This document shows, one piece after another, positions 7,349-16,025 of a DNA stretch of 36,348 bases. Positions within the stretch are counted from its first letter, which is position 1. Each line of letters starts with the position of its first letter. The stretch is from an uncultured Ruminococcus sp. (GTDB lineage: Bacteria > Bacillota > Clostridia > UBA1212): contig CACZNV010000129.1 of NCBI GenBank assembly GCA_902782645.1, positions 1 to 36,348 on the forward strand. The letters are read 5' to 3'. The position numbers and the translations under genes are program-made. The notes below the pieces were generated by a model that was not told where the DNA came from, did no database searches, and saw only the letters and a program-made list of their open reading frames with translations.

Positions 7349-8443
7349 ATGAAAGCAAAAGCAGCCGTTTTTCTTGGCGCCAATAAACCGTTTGATGTCA
7401 GAGAATTTGAGGTTACCGGGACTCCGAAGGGCTACGGGCGGAGCGAGCTCATTGCCAGCGGCATCTGCGGCACCGACATACACATCTTCAAAGGAAAACT
7501 GGATATGCCCTTCCCTTCCATAATCGGGCACGAATTTGTGGGAAGGCTTGTCGACTGCGACCCTGAGGAGGCGGCGAAAAACGGTCTTGCCATTGGCGAT
7601 AATGTTATTGCGGACATTGCCGTGCCCTGCGGAAAATGTCTTCTCTGCCGGACCGGCGACGACGCCAATTGCGTGAACATGCAGGTCACAAACGGTGAGA
7701 GCATCGAAAAGCCGCCCTATCTCTACGGAGGCTATGCCGAGGTCAATTACACGCCCCTTTCAAACCTGATTAAGATTCCGGAGGGTGTGAACCCAAGAGC
7801 CGCGGCAATCTTTGGCTGCCCCGGGCCCACGGTAATTCACTCTGCAAGGCTGGCGGGACGGGCAGGCTTTGAAATCGGCAAAGACACGGTTGCTGTCGTC
7901 CAGGGGCTCGGCCCGGTTGGATGCTTCGCGGTGGCCTATCTTAAAGCCCTTGGCGTCAAAAAACTTTTTGCGATAGGAGCCAGGGAAAACCCCGCACGGG
8001 CAAAGCTTCTCAAGAAGCTGGGCGCCGACGAGGTGCTGAGCATCGAAAAGGACGGCGAAGAAAACATAACCGCAAAACTGCTTAAGGAAAACGGCGGCCT
8101 TGGCGTTGACCTCTGTCTTGAGGCATCCGGCGCCCCCTCCGCCATAACTCTGGGCATGAACGTGCTGAGAAACCGGGGCGTTTACCTCATCCCCGGTCAG
8201 TACAGCAACAGCGGAAGCATTTCAATTCCGCCGGAGATCATCACTTTCAAAGCCCTCAGGTTCATAGGCTCCTCCCAGTACTCTATCATCGACGTGCGGG
8301 ACTACCTTGAGTTCATGCGCACCCGCAAGGATCTTGAGGAGACAATCCTTTCCCTTGGAACTTTTTACACCGTTTCTGACGTCAATAAAGCCTTTTCCGA
8401 CGCCATGGCCGGCAAAAACGTCAAGACGCTTCTTGTCAAATGA
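7349..8443 (+). CDS. Zinc-binding medium-chain alcohol/polyol dehydrogenase
   Basis: This is a cytosolic NAD(P)-dependent dehydrogenase of the sorbitol/threonine dehydrogenase type, 364 residues. Catalytic zinc ligands are visible in GICGTD (Cys40) and IIGHEF (His61, Glu62). The structural zinc lobe is CGKCLLCRTGDDANC. The nucleotide fold has VQGLGPVG. A good AGGAG precedes the ATG. It is the third gene of the glycyl radical enzyme operon, 24 bases after the activase, so it probably oxidises the substrate precursor or reduces the aldehyde or ketone made by the lyase. The substrate cannot be read from the sequence. A stretch of about 55 bases separates it from the next gene; it includes a small palindrome (8479-8489) overlapping that gene's ribosome site. 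Confidence 0.88.
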   Translation: MKAKAAVFLGANKPFDVREFEVTGTPKGYGRSELIASGICGTDIHIFKGKLDMPFPSIIGHEFVGRLVDCDPEEAAKNGLAIGDNVIADIAVPCGKCLLCRTGDDANCVNMQVTNGESIEKPPYLYGGYAEVNYTPLSNLIKIPEGVNPRAAAIFGCPGPTVIHSARLAGRAGFEIGKDTVAVVQGLGPVGCFAVAYLKALGVKKLFAIGARENPARAKLLKKLGADEVLSIEKDGEENITAKLLKENGGLGVDLCLEASGAPSAITLGMNVLRNRGVYLIPGQYSNSGSISIPPEIITFKALRFIGSSQYSIIDVRDYLEFMRTRKDLEETILSLGTFYTVSDVNKAFSDAMAGKNVKTLLVK

Positions 8444-8498
8444 CCCATTTGACCAAACACGCCAATTAAACTAAAACGCTCCCCGGGAGGGGCTTGAC

Positions 8499-10208
8499 AT
8501 GGTCAGACTGATGAAAAAAATGATACCGCTTCTTGTGACCGCAATCATAGTGCTGTCAGTGTTGCTGGTCTTCGGCCTTGCCGGCAAAGGCGGCCGCAAT
8601 GAAGCCCAAAAGCCCTCTGCGACGGAAGGCGCGGCCGCGCTGAACACCGCCTCTCCATCGCCGGCAACAACAAACAGCCCTGCCCCCGATATCACGGAAG
8701 AGCCCTCTGTCACCCCTGAACCCACACCGACGCCGGAACCTACGCCCACGCCGGAGCCCACTTTTTCCGCGGTTTTAGAGCCAAAGGTTGAGGGCGACGG
8801 CGCTGAGCTTGTCACAGTCATAGTTACCGAAAATCTCATTGAAGCTAAATACGCATACGACGCATCTGAGGAGAAGCTTTCAAAGCTTGAGCTGTCCCTT
8901 GAAGGTGAAGGCATTGGCGGTTCCTCCTATCAAAACAAGGGTTTTGAGCCCTGGGTGACCTACCCCGTCACGGTCACGGACGAAAACGGGCTCACCAAAG
9001 ATTACACGTTCAGGCTCGTTCCGGACGGCAAGAACATACCTGTTGTTTCGATTTACACCGACGCGCCCGTGAAAAACAGGGTCGACTACGTCGGGGGCAG
9101 GATTTATATTGACGGCGGCGACACATTGGCGTATTCCGGTAAGAACATAGACGGCGCAAGCCTCAAAATCCGGGGCCGCGGCAACGCCTCCTGGGACCAG
9201 ACGGACAAAAAGTCCTACAGAATAAAGCTTGACGAGAAGGCCTCTGTGCTGGGGCTTAAGAAAGACAGGGACTGGGTGCTGGTTTCCAACCATTTCGACA
9301 AGTCCCTTCTCCGCAACGTCGTAGCGCACTCGATGGCGCAGCAGATGGATTACCTCTACTACACGCCGACGCACATTCTTGTCGATTTCTTCCTCAACGG
9401 CCAGTACATGGGGGTCTACGCCATTGCCGACAAGATTGAAGAAGCCAAGAGCAAGGTGAACATCTACAACGGGACAAATCCGGAGGAGCCCGGGTTCTTA
9501 ATTGAGATTGGCTGGGACTACTCTCAGCCCTACGTGAGGGACCGGGACTATTTCGACACGGATATTATCATCCGACTCTTCGTAAAGGAGCCTGAAATTA
9601 CATCCGCCAATAACGCGGACATGATGTACATCAAAAACTACATAAAAAAGGCCGAGCAGGCCATGGTGGCTGGCTCCGGCTATGAGGAGTACATTGACGT
9701 TGACAATTTCGTCGACTGGTTCATCATCGCGGAACTCACCAACAACACCGAAATGGCCTTCTACCGCAGCTGCTACTTCTACAAACCCGAAGGCGGCAAG
9801 CTCACCCTCGGTCCCGTCTGGGACTTTGACATGGCTTTCGGAAACCACGAAGGCGACATTAAGGGCTACAACGGCTGGGCCACCGCAGAGGCCTCCTACC
9901 ACTACGTCAACGACACCTGGATGACCTACCTTGTGAAAGACCCCGCCTTCATGGAAAAGGTCAAGGCCCGCTGGCAGGAGGTCCGTGACAGGCTCCTGGA
10001 AACCGCCAATGCAACCATCGACACTCAATACGCCCTCGTAAAGGACTCAGCTGAACTCAACTTCAAAAAATGGGATATTTTAGGCAAAAAAATAGGCATC
10101 GGCACCGTTGATTACAAGGTGTATAACACGTACGAAAAGCAGGTCGAATACGTCCGCCAGTTCATAATAAACCGAGCCGCCTGGATTGATCAGCGGCTCG
10201 GCAATTAA
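8499..10208 (+). CDS. Secreted CotH-family protein kinase
   Basis: CotH kinases are atypical protein kinases of spores and secreted surface proteins. The 569 residues comprise a membrane anchor or signal segment (9-27), a Pro/Thr/Glu spacer with TPEPTPTPEPTPTPEPT (72-88), a small beta-sandwich-like region (about 90-172, ending YPVTVTDENGLTKDYTF, as in cadherin-like domains of surface proteins), and the CotH domain. Kinase-like marks are GRGNASW (226-232), KKSYRIKLD (237-245), DWVLVSNHFDKSLLRN (258-273) and WDFDMAFG, with Asp442 and Asp444. The ATG follows GGGAGGGG, part of which lies in a short palindrome that could mask it. It may be read from the upstream operon. It converges with the PIG-L gene, the two stops lying one base apart. 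Confidence 0.85.
   Translation: MVRLMKKMIPLLVTAIIVLSVLLVFGLAGKGGRNEAQKPSATEGAAALNTASPSPATTNSPAPDITEEPSVTPEPTPTPEPTPTPEPTFSAVLEPKVEGDGAELVTVIVTENLIEAKYAYDASEEKLSKLELSLEGEGIGGSSYQNKGFEPWVTYPVTVTDENGLTKDYTFRLVPDGKNIPVVSIYTDAPVKNRVDYVGGRIYIDGGDTLAYSGKNIDGASLKIRGRGNASWDQTDKKSYRIKLDEKASVLGLKKDRDWVLVSNHFDKSLLRNVVAHSMAQQMDYLYYTPTHILVDFFLNGQYMGVYAIADKIEEAKSKVNIYNGTNPEEPGFLIEIGWDYSQPYVRDRDYFDTDIIIRLFVKEPEITSANNADMMYIKNYIKKAEQAMVAGSGYEEYIDVDNFVDWFIIAELTNNTEMAFYRSCYFYKPEGGKLTLGPVWDFDMAFGNHEGDIKGYNGWATAEASYHYVNDTWMTYLVKDPAFMEKVKARWQEVRDRLLETANATIDTQYALVKDSAELNFKKWDILGKKIGIGTVDYKVYNTYEKQVEYVRQFIINRAAWIDQRLGN
10172..10201. other. 8-bp inverted repeat at the end of the CotH gene
   Basis: CCGAGCCG (10172-10179) and CGGCTCGG (10194-10201) can form a stem with a 14-base loop. 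It overlaps the last codons of the CotH gene, where two genes converge. There is no adjacent T-run on either strand, so its role as a terminator is uncertain. Confidence 0.4.
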
Positions 10209-10209
10209 G

Positions 10210-12321
10210 CTATTTCGTTTTAATCTTTTTTATTATTGTTATCGCTGCGGGAACAAGCCCCACCGCGATTATCACTATCGCAACGAATATCATGAGGACG
10301 CCGATGAACTTCCTTGTCGTATCGGAGGGGCCGCTCTCCTGAGCAGGCTCTTTTGTTGCCTTGGCGTTTTCTTCTTCCTCGCGCTTTCTGCGCTCTTCTT
10401 CGAGTCGCTTTTGCTCCTCTTCTTCAAGCCTCTTGCGTTCCTCTTCCTCCAGTCTCTTTCGCTCTTCTTCCTCGGCCTTTTTTCTCTTCTCTTCCTCTTT
10501 TCTCAGTCTCTCCTCTTCCTCAAGTCTGAGCCGTTCCTCTTCCTCACGCTTTTTCCTTTCCTCTTCCTCAAGTCTCTGACGCTCCTCTTCCTCGGCAATG
10601 CGTTTCTGTTCCTCATAGGAGACGATGTTTTCCATCATATCGTTTTTGCCGGCAGTGTCATTTCCCACCAGAGTCCTGTAAAGGCCGAAATCAGCGCAGC
10701 TGTATTTGTATTCGTCGTCAACATAAAACCAGGTCCACTGCTGGGAGACGTGTTTTTTATACGCATCCTTTTCAACATCGAGAGGCGTTCTGCCCGAGAG
10801 CTCGTCCATGGTTTCCCGGAGGTTAAGTCTTAGCTTGTTTTCGCCGTAGAGGTGAAGATATGTCTTCGGCACGTTGTATGTGCCGTAAAGCTCTGCGGAT
10901 TCAGGTCTGAATGAGGCATCTGCGGTTTTTTCCACAGCCTCTCTGAGGGCAGCGCACAGTATCATATGGCCCCCGTGGCCGTACTCGCCGTTGATGTCAT
11001 GGGTCACGATGACCTGGGGCTTAAATCTTCTTATGTTTTTGGTTACGGCGGTGACAATGGAGTCAATGTCGTAGGTCTTTTTGGCCTCCTCCAGGGATTC
11101 CGAATAGTAATCGCCAAACTCCATGTTGACGGGGTAGTTTCTGAGACCCATTGCCCATAAGCCGTCAAGCTTTTCGTGCTCACGCACCTTGGCGGCATCC
11201 CAGTAGTTGCACATGTAAACCACCTGAACCTTGTAGCCCAGGGCGTTGTAAAGCGTTGCGGCTCCGCCAAAGAAAAGCACCTCGTCGTCCGCGTGGGTGG
11301 AAAATACCAGCATATCGGCCTTCTCAAGGGGCTTCTCCCAGACTTCCACGTCATCGGGCAGTTCACCCTCGGAATAGGCATAAATCTCGCTTATTTTCGT
11401 CCAGCCGGAAATGGTCAGCGTGCACTCTGTTGCTCCGCCCACCTCCACATAGTCGTGTATGAAGCCTTCGCTGCCGCACTCGATCTCATCCCCGTTGAAA
11501 GCCAGCTTCCAGGGCCTCACAGGGGCGTCCCAAATCACATAGATGCCTGCCATCGGTGTTTCGGATTTCACGGTGACCTTGTCGTTTGAGACATAGGCAA
11601 CGGAGGTCTTGTAGTCTTTGTCCCGGAGATCGGCCTGGTTCTTGCCGTCCTTGGTGACGGTTATTGAAAGCGAAGAAGCTTTTCTCACCACTGTCAGCGA
11701 CGAGGAGACATCGCCAATATAACGCCCGTTCCTGTCAAAGTCCTCTTCGCCGTTGTATATGCAGGCGGTGACTCGGATTGGCGTGTTTATGAGGTCAACC
11801 TTTTTGCCTGCGGTGAACTTTACCGATGAGAGTGTAAGGTCGCCTGTGTCGTCGGGGGTGAGGTGGGAATACCAGGTGTTTTTGGGGACTCTGATATCGT
11901 CGTAGATGTAGTTTTCAAGATAATCGCTGTAGAGGAGCTCGTCGCCGGGCTTCATTATCATCACGTCAAAGCTCTTGCCGTCAAAGGTTCCGAACTCGAT
12001 GCGGTAGCAAATCTTTGACGACTCCCAGCCCTCGTAGCTTTTCCAGAATTCGTTGAAGACATCCTGGTGGTGCCTGCCGTTAATGGCGACCTCCCCCATG
12101 TCGGTGGCAAGGGGGTAAACCGTGGTTATGTCCTTGCCGGCTTTCCACTCGGAGGTATAGACGTCGCCGTCCCGGACGAACACGTCCCTGTTGCGGTCCT
12201 GCCTGTAGAGCGTGACCCGGTTTACTCCGGGATCTGTCGCATTGGCGGCAAGACCCGTAAAGACCAGCGCCGCAATCGCCAGCGCCGCCAAAAGAACCAC
12301 GATACCGGTTATCTTCTTCAT
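10210..12321 (-). CDS. Membrane-tethered PIG-L (LmbE-like) deacetylase with long charged helix
   Basis: PIG-L enzymes are zinc N-deacetylases of GlcNAc-type sugars. The 703 residues have a signal segment (about 5-25), an N-terminal beta-rich region of unknown type (30-325), the PIG-L domain with HADDE (343-347, the family's HPDDE zinc motif) and HGGH (449-452), a long run of Glu/Arg/Lys blocks such as RLEEEERKR (about 570-652), and a C-terminal membrane span (672-692) with a basic tail. The charged run has the pattern of a single-alpha-helix or coiled-coil rod of roughly 80 residues, about 12 nm if fully helical, which could hold the enzyme away from the membrane. Its ATG overlaps the upstream gene by 4 bases (ATGA), so translation is coupled. 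It belongs to a three-gene unit with the phosphodiester glycosidase. Confidence 0.85.
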   Translation of the reverse strand: MKKITGIVVLLAALAIAALVFTGLAANATDPGVNRVTLYRQDRNRDVFVRDGDVYTSEWKAGKDITTVYPLATDMGEVAINGRHHQDVFNEFWKSYEGWESSKICYRIEFGTFDGKSFDVMIMKPGDELLYSDYLENYIYDDIRVPKNTWYSHLTPDDTGDLTLSSVKFTAGKKVDLINTPIRVTACIYNGEEDFDRNGRYIGDVSSSLTVVRKASSLSITVTKDGKNQADLRDKDYKTSVAYVSNDKVTVKSETPMAGIYVIWDAPVRPWKLAFNGDEIECGSEGFIHDYVEVGGATECTLTISGWTKISEIYAYSEGELPDDVEVWEKPLEKADMLVFSTHADDEVLFFGGAATLYNALGYKVQVVYMCNYWDAAKVREHEKLDGLWAMGLRNYPVNMEFGDYYSESLEEAKKTYDIDSIVTAVTKNIRRFKPQVIVTHDINGEYGHGGHMILCAALREAVEKTADASFRPESAELYGTYNVPKTYLHLYGENKLRLNLRETMDELSGRTPLDVEKDAYKKHVSQQWTWFYVDDEYKYSCADFGLYRTLVGNDTAGKNDMMENIVSYEEQKRIAEEEERQRLEEEERKKREEEERLRLEEEERLRKEEEKRKKAEEEERKRLEEEERKRLEEEEQKRLEEERRKREEEENAKATKEPAQESGPSDTTRKFIGVLMIFVAIVIIAVGLVPAAITIIKKIKTK

Positions 12322-12716
12322 TCTGATTTTCTCCTGCGTATTATGCCCGAAACAAGGCAGATTATTAAGCTGATTATTGCTGCGACGCCGAAAAACACTG
12401 CCGGGAAGTAAAGATAGTACATTGCCGAGGAAACCGTTCCGTAGACTCTGACGATGCCTATAAAAGCGTTTCTCGCCATCTCCGACGCAGCCATGAGGCG
12501 AATAAAAGTTATCGCCAAGAGATAAGGTTCAAAGTTATATTTGACCTTTTTCATGATTAAAAACAGACAGAACATGCCAAACGGTATCAGTGAAAGCAGC
12601 CTGATCCGCCAGGAGTAAATGCCGTGGCCGAAAATCTCGTAAATTACCGTAAAAATAACGCAGACGACGGTTGTTATGAGATATCCGATTATTCCTCTAT
12701 TCAGGTATGTAGACAA
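12318..12716 (-). CDS. Small integral membrane protein, four predicted spans
   Basis: This is a 132-residue hydrophobic protein with four likely membrane segments (about 9-28, 38-56, 63-82 and 98-122) and a basic C-terminus (GIIRRRKSE). I do not recognise the family. The frame has no early ATG; the most likely start is the TTG at 12716-12714, which overlaps the end of the phosphodiester glycosidase gene by 20 bases. Its stop overlaps the ATG of the PIG-L gene. The double overlap argues that all three proteins are made together and act on the same surface glycan. It could position or regulate the two enzymes, but that is inference. Confidence 0.65.
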   Translation of the reverse strand: MSTYLNRGIIGYLITTVVCVIFTVIYEIFGHGIYSWRIRLLSLIPFGMFCLFLIMKKVKYNFEPYLLAITFIRLMAASEMARNAFIGIVRVYGTVSSAMYYLYFPAVFFGVAAIISLIICLVSGIIRRRKSE

Positions 12717-13836
12717 TGTCGCTCACGTACCTTTCCGTTATTCTCCCGCTGTTGACGGGTTTGTTCACAATCCTGCCGTTGAAATACATTGTGGAGGAGC
12801 CGCCGCCGTCAAGGTTATATGCCTGAACAGCGCCAAGGGATTTCAAAAACTGCGCCATATTGTAAAGGGACAGTCCCTCGCTGGTGGATATACGTCCGTC
12901 GCTCACCACAAACAGATAGTGATTCGGCTCAATCTCCGCGATAGCAGTTCTCGGATTGCTTGCCATGTGGTTCAGCACGTCGTCTTTTTCGCCAACGCAT
13001 ATCTCGCCGTCGATAATGAGCCCCGGTCCGAAGGAGAAAACATGCCAGGGCGACCAGGTGACCACCTCGTCCATGCTGACCTTGTTTTCCTCAAAGATTT
13101 TAAAGGAACCGTCCTGCAGCACCGCCAGGTCCTGATAGTTTGTCCTCTCGTTTTTTGCGGACACCTTTTTGCGGTACACCAATGCGTTTCTCAGGACATA
13201 GCCGTTTTCCCGTTTTCCGTAAAAGTCGCCGTTGATGGCAAGTATCGCATGGTTGGCAGCAGCCTGCTGAGAAGTCATCTGTATTATGTTTTTGCCGTAC
13301 TGACCCTTGGCGAGTGCCGTTTTGAGCATCAAGGGGTCTTTCACCCTGATATCGGCAACATAAATATCCGTGTTGTACTCGCGGTATTGCGTTATAACTA
13401 TATCTGTCTCGCCGTTGTGGTATTCAGTGTCAGACAGATAAACGGTGGGCTCCGGGGTTATTTCCGGTGTGGGAGTATCGGTGGGAACCGGTGTCGGCGT
13501 GGGCGAAGGTGTAATAGTCGCCGTAGGAGCCGGAGTCCCGCTCAGCTCACCCGGATTTGTCCCTTCGGGAGTTCCCGAAGTGTCAGGGGTTTCCGAAGCA
13601 TCGGGAAATGCCGTCTCCGCCGCGGGCGAAGGAGTCTCCGGGAGTTCCGGTGTTGACCCCTCGGGGGTTGCAGTGCGCACAAGAATCGGCACCGCCTCCG
13701 GCTCCACGTCGTAAACAACTTTCCTTAGGAAAAAATCGTAAAGACAGTACACAAAGACCAGCGCAATAATCACGCAGGACACGATATATATTATCGAATA
13801 GATCTTTGTTCTGTTTTTCATTTTAATCCGTTTCAC
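12697..13836 (-). CDS. Membrane-anchored phosphodiester glycosidase (NAGPA-like)
   Basis: Proteins of this family (DUF2233, related to the mammalian uncovering enzyme NAGPA) hydrolyse sugar-1-phosphodiester bonds and in bacteria often accompany polysaccharide or wall-polymer genes. The 379 residues have one N-terminal membrane anchor (about 12-33), a Pro/Thr/Glu spacer (53-131) and an extracellular catalytic domain with AINGDFYG (200-207), FGPGLIIDG, NPRTAIA (294-300), VVSDGR and NLDGGGSSTMYFNG (341-354). The start is GTG at 13836 or ATG at 13821; neither has a strong ribosome site. The iterated octamer (13854-13861) lies about 17 bases upstream of the GTG. It is first in the unit with the small membrane protein and the PIG-L deacetylase, which suggests trimming of a phosphosugar-decorated surface glycan. 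Confidence 0.85.
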   Translation of the reverse strand: MKRIKMKNRTKIYSIIYIVSCVIIALVFVYCLYDFFLRKVVYDVEPEAVPILVRTATPEGSTPELPETPSPAAETAFPDASETPDTSGTPEGTNPGELSGTPAPTATITPSPTPTPVPTDTPTPEITPEPTVYLSDTEYHNGETDIVITQYREYNTDIYVADIRVKDPLMLKTALAKGQYGKNIIQMTSQQAAANHAILAINGDFYGKRENGYVLRNALVYRKKVSAKNERTNYQDLAVLQDGSFKIFEENKVSMDEVVTWSPWHVFSFGPGLIIDGEICVGEKDDVLNHMASNPRTAIAEIEPNHYLFVVSDGRISTSEGLSLYNMAQFLKSLGAVQAYNLDGGGSSTMYFNGRIVNKPVNSGRITERYVSDIVYIPE

Positions 13837-13880
13837 CGGTTCCGGGTATAAACCGCCAATGCATCACAAACGTATGCACT

Positions 13881-15839
13881 TTATCTCTTAAACATGAATG
13901 CCCCTGCCGGTATTCCTGCGGAGTTGCAAAGGTTGAGCTGGTCTCCGAAGTAATACTCTGTCTTGACGTTGTAGGCAACACCGTATTTTTTGGACGAGAG
14001 GTTAATCACAACCGTGTCGTCTCCGGAGATATAACCTGTGACGCTTACACCGGCAAAGCCGTTTGACGAAACCACGTTAAAGCCTCTTACGGAGTTGCTT
14101 CCGTCAATAGTCTTAAGACCTGATCCCACGTTTTTGAACTTGACGTATGCGGTCAGACCGTCCTCCGAATATGTTATCGATTCAACAACCGGTCCGGAAG
14201 CGTTTTCCATGGCTATTCCGCCCTCGCCGTTGAAGGCGCAGGCGATCTTGGCGGCTCTCAGTGCCTGTTCGTATTTGCAGTTGGGGTGGAGACTGTTCCA
14301 GAATGTCTTGTCCGCCCAGGCGTCGCTTGACTGGATCTGGAACATATTCTCAGACATGGTGACCATATTGCCCATCATGCCGCGGATTCTTCCAACATCC
14401 ATGTATGCCCATGAGCCCGAGTAGCCCTGAGGCGCTGTGTACATTGACGGGAACTCTACAAAGTATACAGGGAAGTTTTTGTTCACCGTATTGTGGGTTC
14501 CGCGCATGTACTCGATAAAGTCGCAGAATGTCTCTGCATAGCGGTTTGACTCTTTCAGGGCATAGTCGCTTTCGCCCTGGTACCAGATCACACCTGCGAT
14601 GGGCATGTTCTGGAAAGGCGCCATGAACATGTTGTAAAGGAATCTGGCGTGGTCGGCGTTGACGCCTGTGGTCACATAGTAGCCCTTGGAGGCATCGTAC
14701 GAGTCCGTGTTGTGCTTCTCGGCAACCTCGTTGCAGAGGAATGCGCCGAGAGGCTGGCCGTTGCCGTCAACCTCGATGAGGCCGATGGGAACGGTGCTGT
14801 CCGTCATTCTGCAGTAGTTTCTGGCGAAAAGGTAGCCTATCGCAGTGAAACTCGAAATATTGCCCTTGTTGCCCACCTTCCAGGAGTTGGTGCGGGTGAT
14901 ATCCTTGGCTTCAACATCGCCGCCCTTCTGAACGGTATTGTTCAGCTGCATCTGGGTGTTGTAGTTGATTCTGATCGGGTAGTCGTAATTGGCGTTTCTG
15001 CCGGCCTTTTCGTCATCGCCGGCGTCAACATACTGCCAATGGGAGTCCATGCCGTAGGCGCAGTTGGACTGTCCTGCAACAATATACACATCGCCAACGA
15101 GAACATTGGTGAGTTCGACGGTCTTGGACTTGCTGTACACTTTGAGGGTGTTGCCCTGGTTTGCGTTTGCAGGGAATGACTTGTCAAAAACAATCATCCA
15201 CTCGCCGTCATTAATAGTGGTCTGAGCTTTCTCGCCAAGGAACTCCGCGTAAACAATACCGCCGTTCGAGGCGTCATCCGCAAATCCCCAAACCTTCACA
15301 GGCTCGTTTCGCTGGATGACCATGTTCTTGGAAAACACCTTTGCCACTGTAAAATTGACCGTGTCAGGCTCAACCGGAGGAGGAGTCGGAGTAGGTGTGG
15401 GAGTTGGAGTGGGTGTATGTGTAGGTGTAGGCGTCGGGGTTGGAGTCGGAGTCGGGGTTGCCGTGGGTGTAGGAGTAGGCGTAGGAGTAGGGGTGGGAGT
15501 CGGTGTCGAAGTCGGCTCCGGAGTATCAGTCGGCACCTCCGTAGGAGTAGCTGTGGGGTTGTCAGTCGGGCCCTCTGTAGGAGTGTTTTCCGGGGTGCCT
15601 TCAGGTGTTGCGGTCTGACCCTCTGTCGGAGTATTCTCCGGGGCATCCGTGGGCGTCACTGCCGGCACATCGGTGGGGTCTTCAATCTTATCTGTCGCTG
15701 TCGGAGCTTCGGTATTCGTTTCCGGAACGGAAGTCGGATTGGCCGGCTCGGGCGACGTGCAGGACACAAACAGTGCTGCAACAGATAAAACAACAAGCAG
15801 CACCAGCGCCGGTTTTATCAAGGAATTCATCTTTTTCAT
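13881..15839 (-). CDS. Lipoprotein, sialate O-acetylesterase-like (SGNH hydrolase)
   Basis: This surface lipoprotein of 652 residues probably removes O-acetyl groups from sialic acid or other glycans. The signal ends at a lipobox-like FVSC with Cys27. Residues 30-155 are a low-complexity Pro/Thr spacer, with PTPTP runs over about 108-153. The esterase part then has a small beta domain (about 160-245), AGQSNCAY (catalytic Ser258; many relatives have GQSNM), IWYQGESDY near residue 415, and LHP near 550 as the likely catalytic His site. The usual Asp of the D-x-x-H pair is replaced by Asn (N-S-L-H), so activity should not be assumed. The ATG follows GGAGG by 7 bases. It is monocistronic or heads the glycan block; the next gene downstream starts 45 bases on. 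Confidence 0.85.
   Translation of the reverse strand: MKKMNSLIKPALVLLVVLSVAALFVSCTSPEPANPTSVPETNTEAPTATDKIEDPTDVPAVTPTDAPENTPTEGQTATPEGTPENTPTEGPTDNPTATPTEVPTDTPEPTSTPTPTPTPTPTPTPTATPTPTPTPTPTPTHTPTPTPTPTPTPPPVEPDTVNFTVAKVFSKNMVIQRNEPVKVWGFADDASNGGIVYAEFLGEKAQTTINDGEWMIVFDKSFPANANQGNTLKVYSKSKTVELTNVLVGDVYIVAGQSNCAYGMDSHWQYVDAGDDEKAGRNANYDYPIRINYNTQMQLNNTVQKGGDVEAKDITRTNSWKVGNKGNISSFTAIGYLFARNYCRMTDSTVPIGLIEVDGNGQPLGAFLCNEVAEKHNTDSYDASKGYYVTTGVNADHARFLYNMFMAPFQNMPIAGVIWYQGESDYALKESNRYAETFCDFIEYMRGTHNTVNKNFPVYFVEFPSMYTAPQGYSGSWAYMDVGRIRGMMGNMVTMSENMFQIQSSDAWADKTFWNSLHPNCKYEQALRAAKIACAFNGEGGIAMENASGPVVESITYSEDGLTAYVKFKNVGSGLKTIDGSNSVRGFNVVSSNGFAGVSVTGYISGDDTVVINLSSKKYGVAYNVKTEYYFGDQLNLCNSAGIPAGAFMFKR
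15381..15517 (-). repeat. Degenerate hexanucleotide repeat encoding Pro-Thr linker
   Basis: About 23 imperfect 6-base units (consensus CCNACN on the minus strand) code for alternating Pro-Thr, broken by single Ala and His codons. Shorter versions of the same spacer occur in the CotH, phosphodiester glycosidase and 453-residue secreted proteins. Such arrays easily change length by slippage. Confidence 0.8.
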
Positions 15840-15949
15840 ATTCTTTCCTCCATATACGAAAGTTTTCGAATTTCCGCACTATAATCATTTCGCGGCATTT
15901 GAAGGCATTTTACTATAAATTATTATTTTTTTCTACACCGACTGTGAAC

Positions 15950-15985
15950 AAAAAAAAGCGGCTGTGGTCAATAAAACCCCGCCGC
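15950..15985 (-). terminator. Probable terminator after the wall-anchored protein gene
   Basis: On the minus strand GCGGC (15985-15981) and GCCGC (15962-15958) can pair around an 18-base loop, followed by eight T (15957-15950). The stem is short but the T-run is strong, and it lies 40 bases past the stop at 16026. Confidence 0.55.
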
Positions 15986-16025
15986 CGATGTTAAGCTCCG
16001 CAAATTTCAAAACGGAGTGTGTTTC

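Noticed and set aside
10361-10579. Plus-strand Ser-rich frame
   Set aside because: This is the reverse complement of the Glu/Arg/Lys-rich rod of the PIG-L protein.
15316-15618. Plus-strand frame encoding Gly-Val repeats
   Set aside because: This is the reverse of the Pro-Thr repeat of the esterase gene, not an elastin-like protein.
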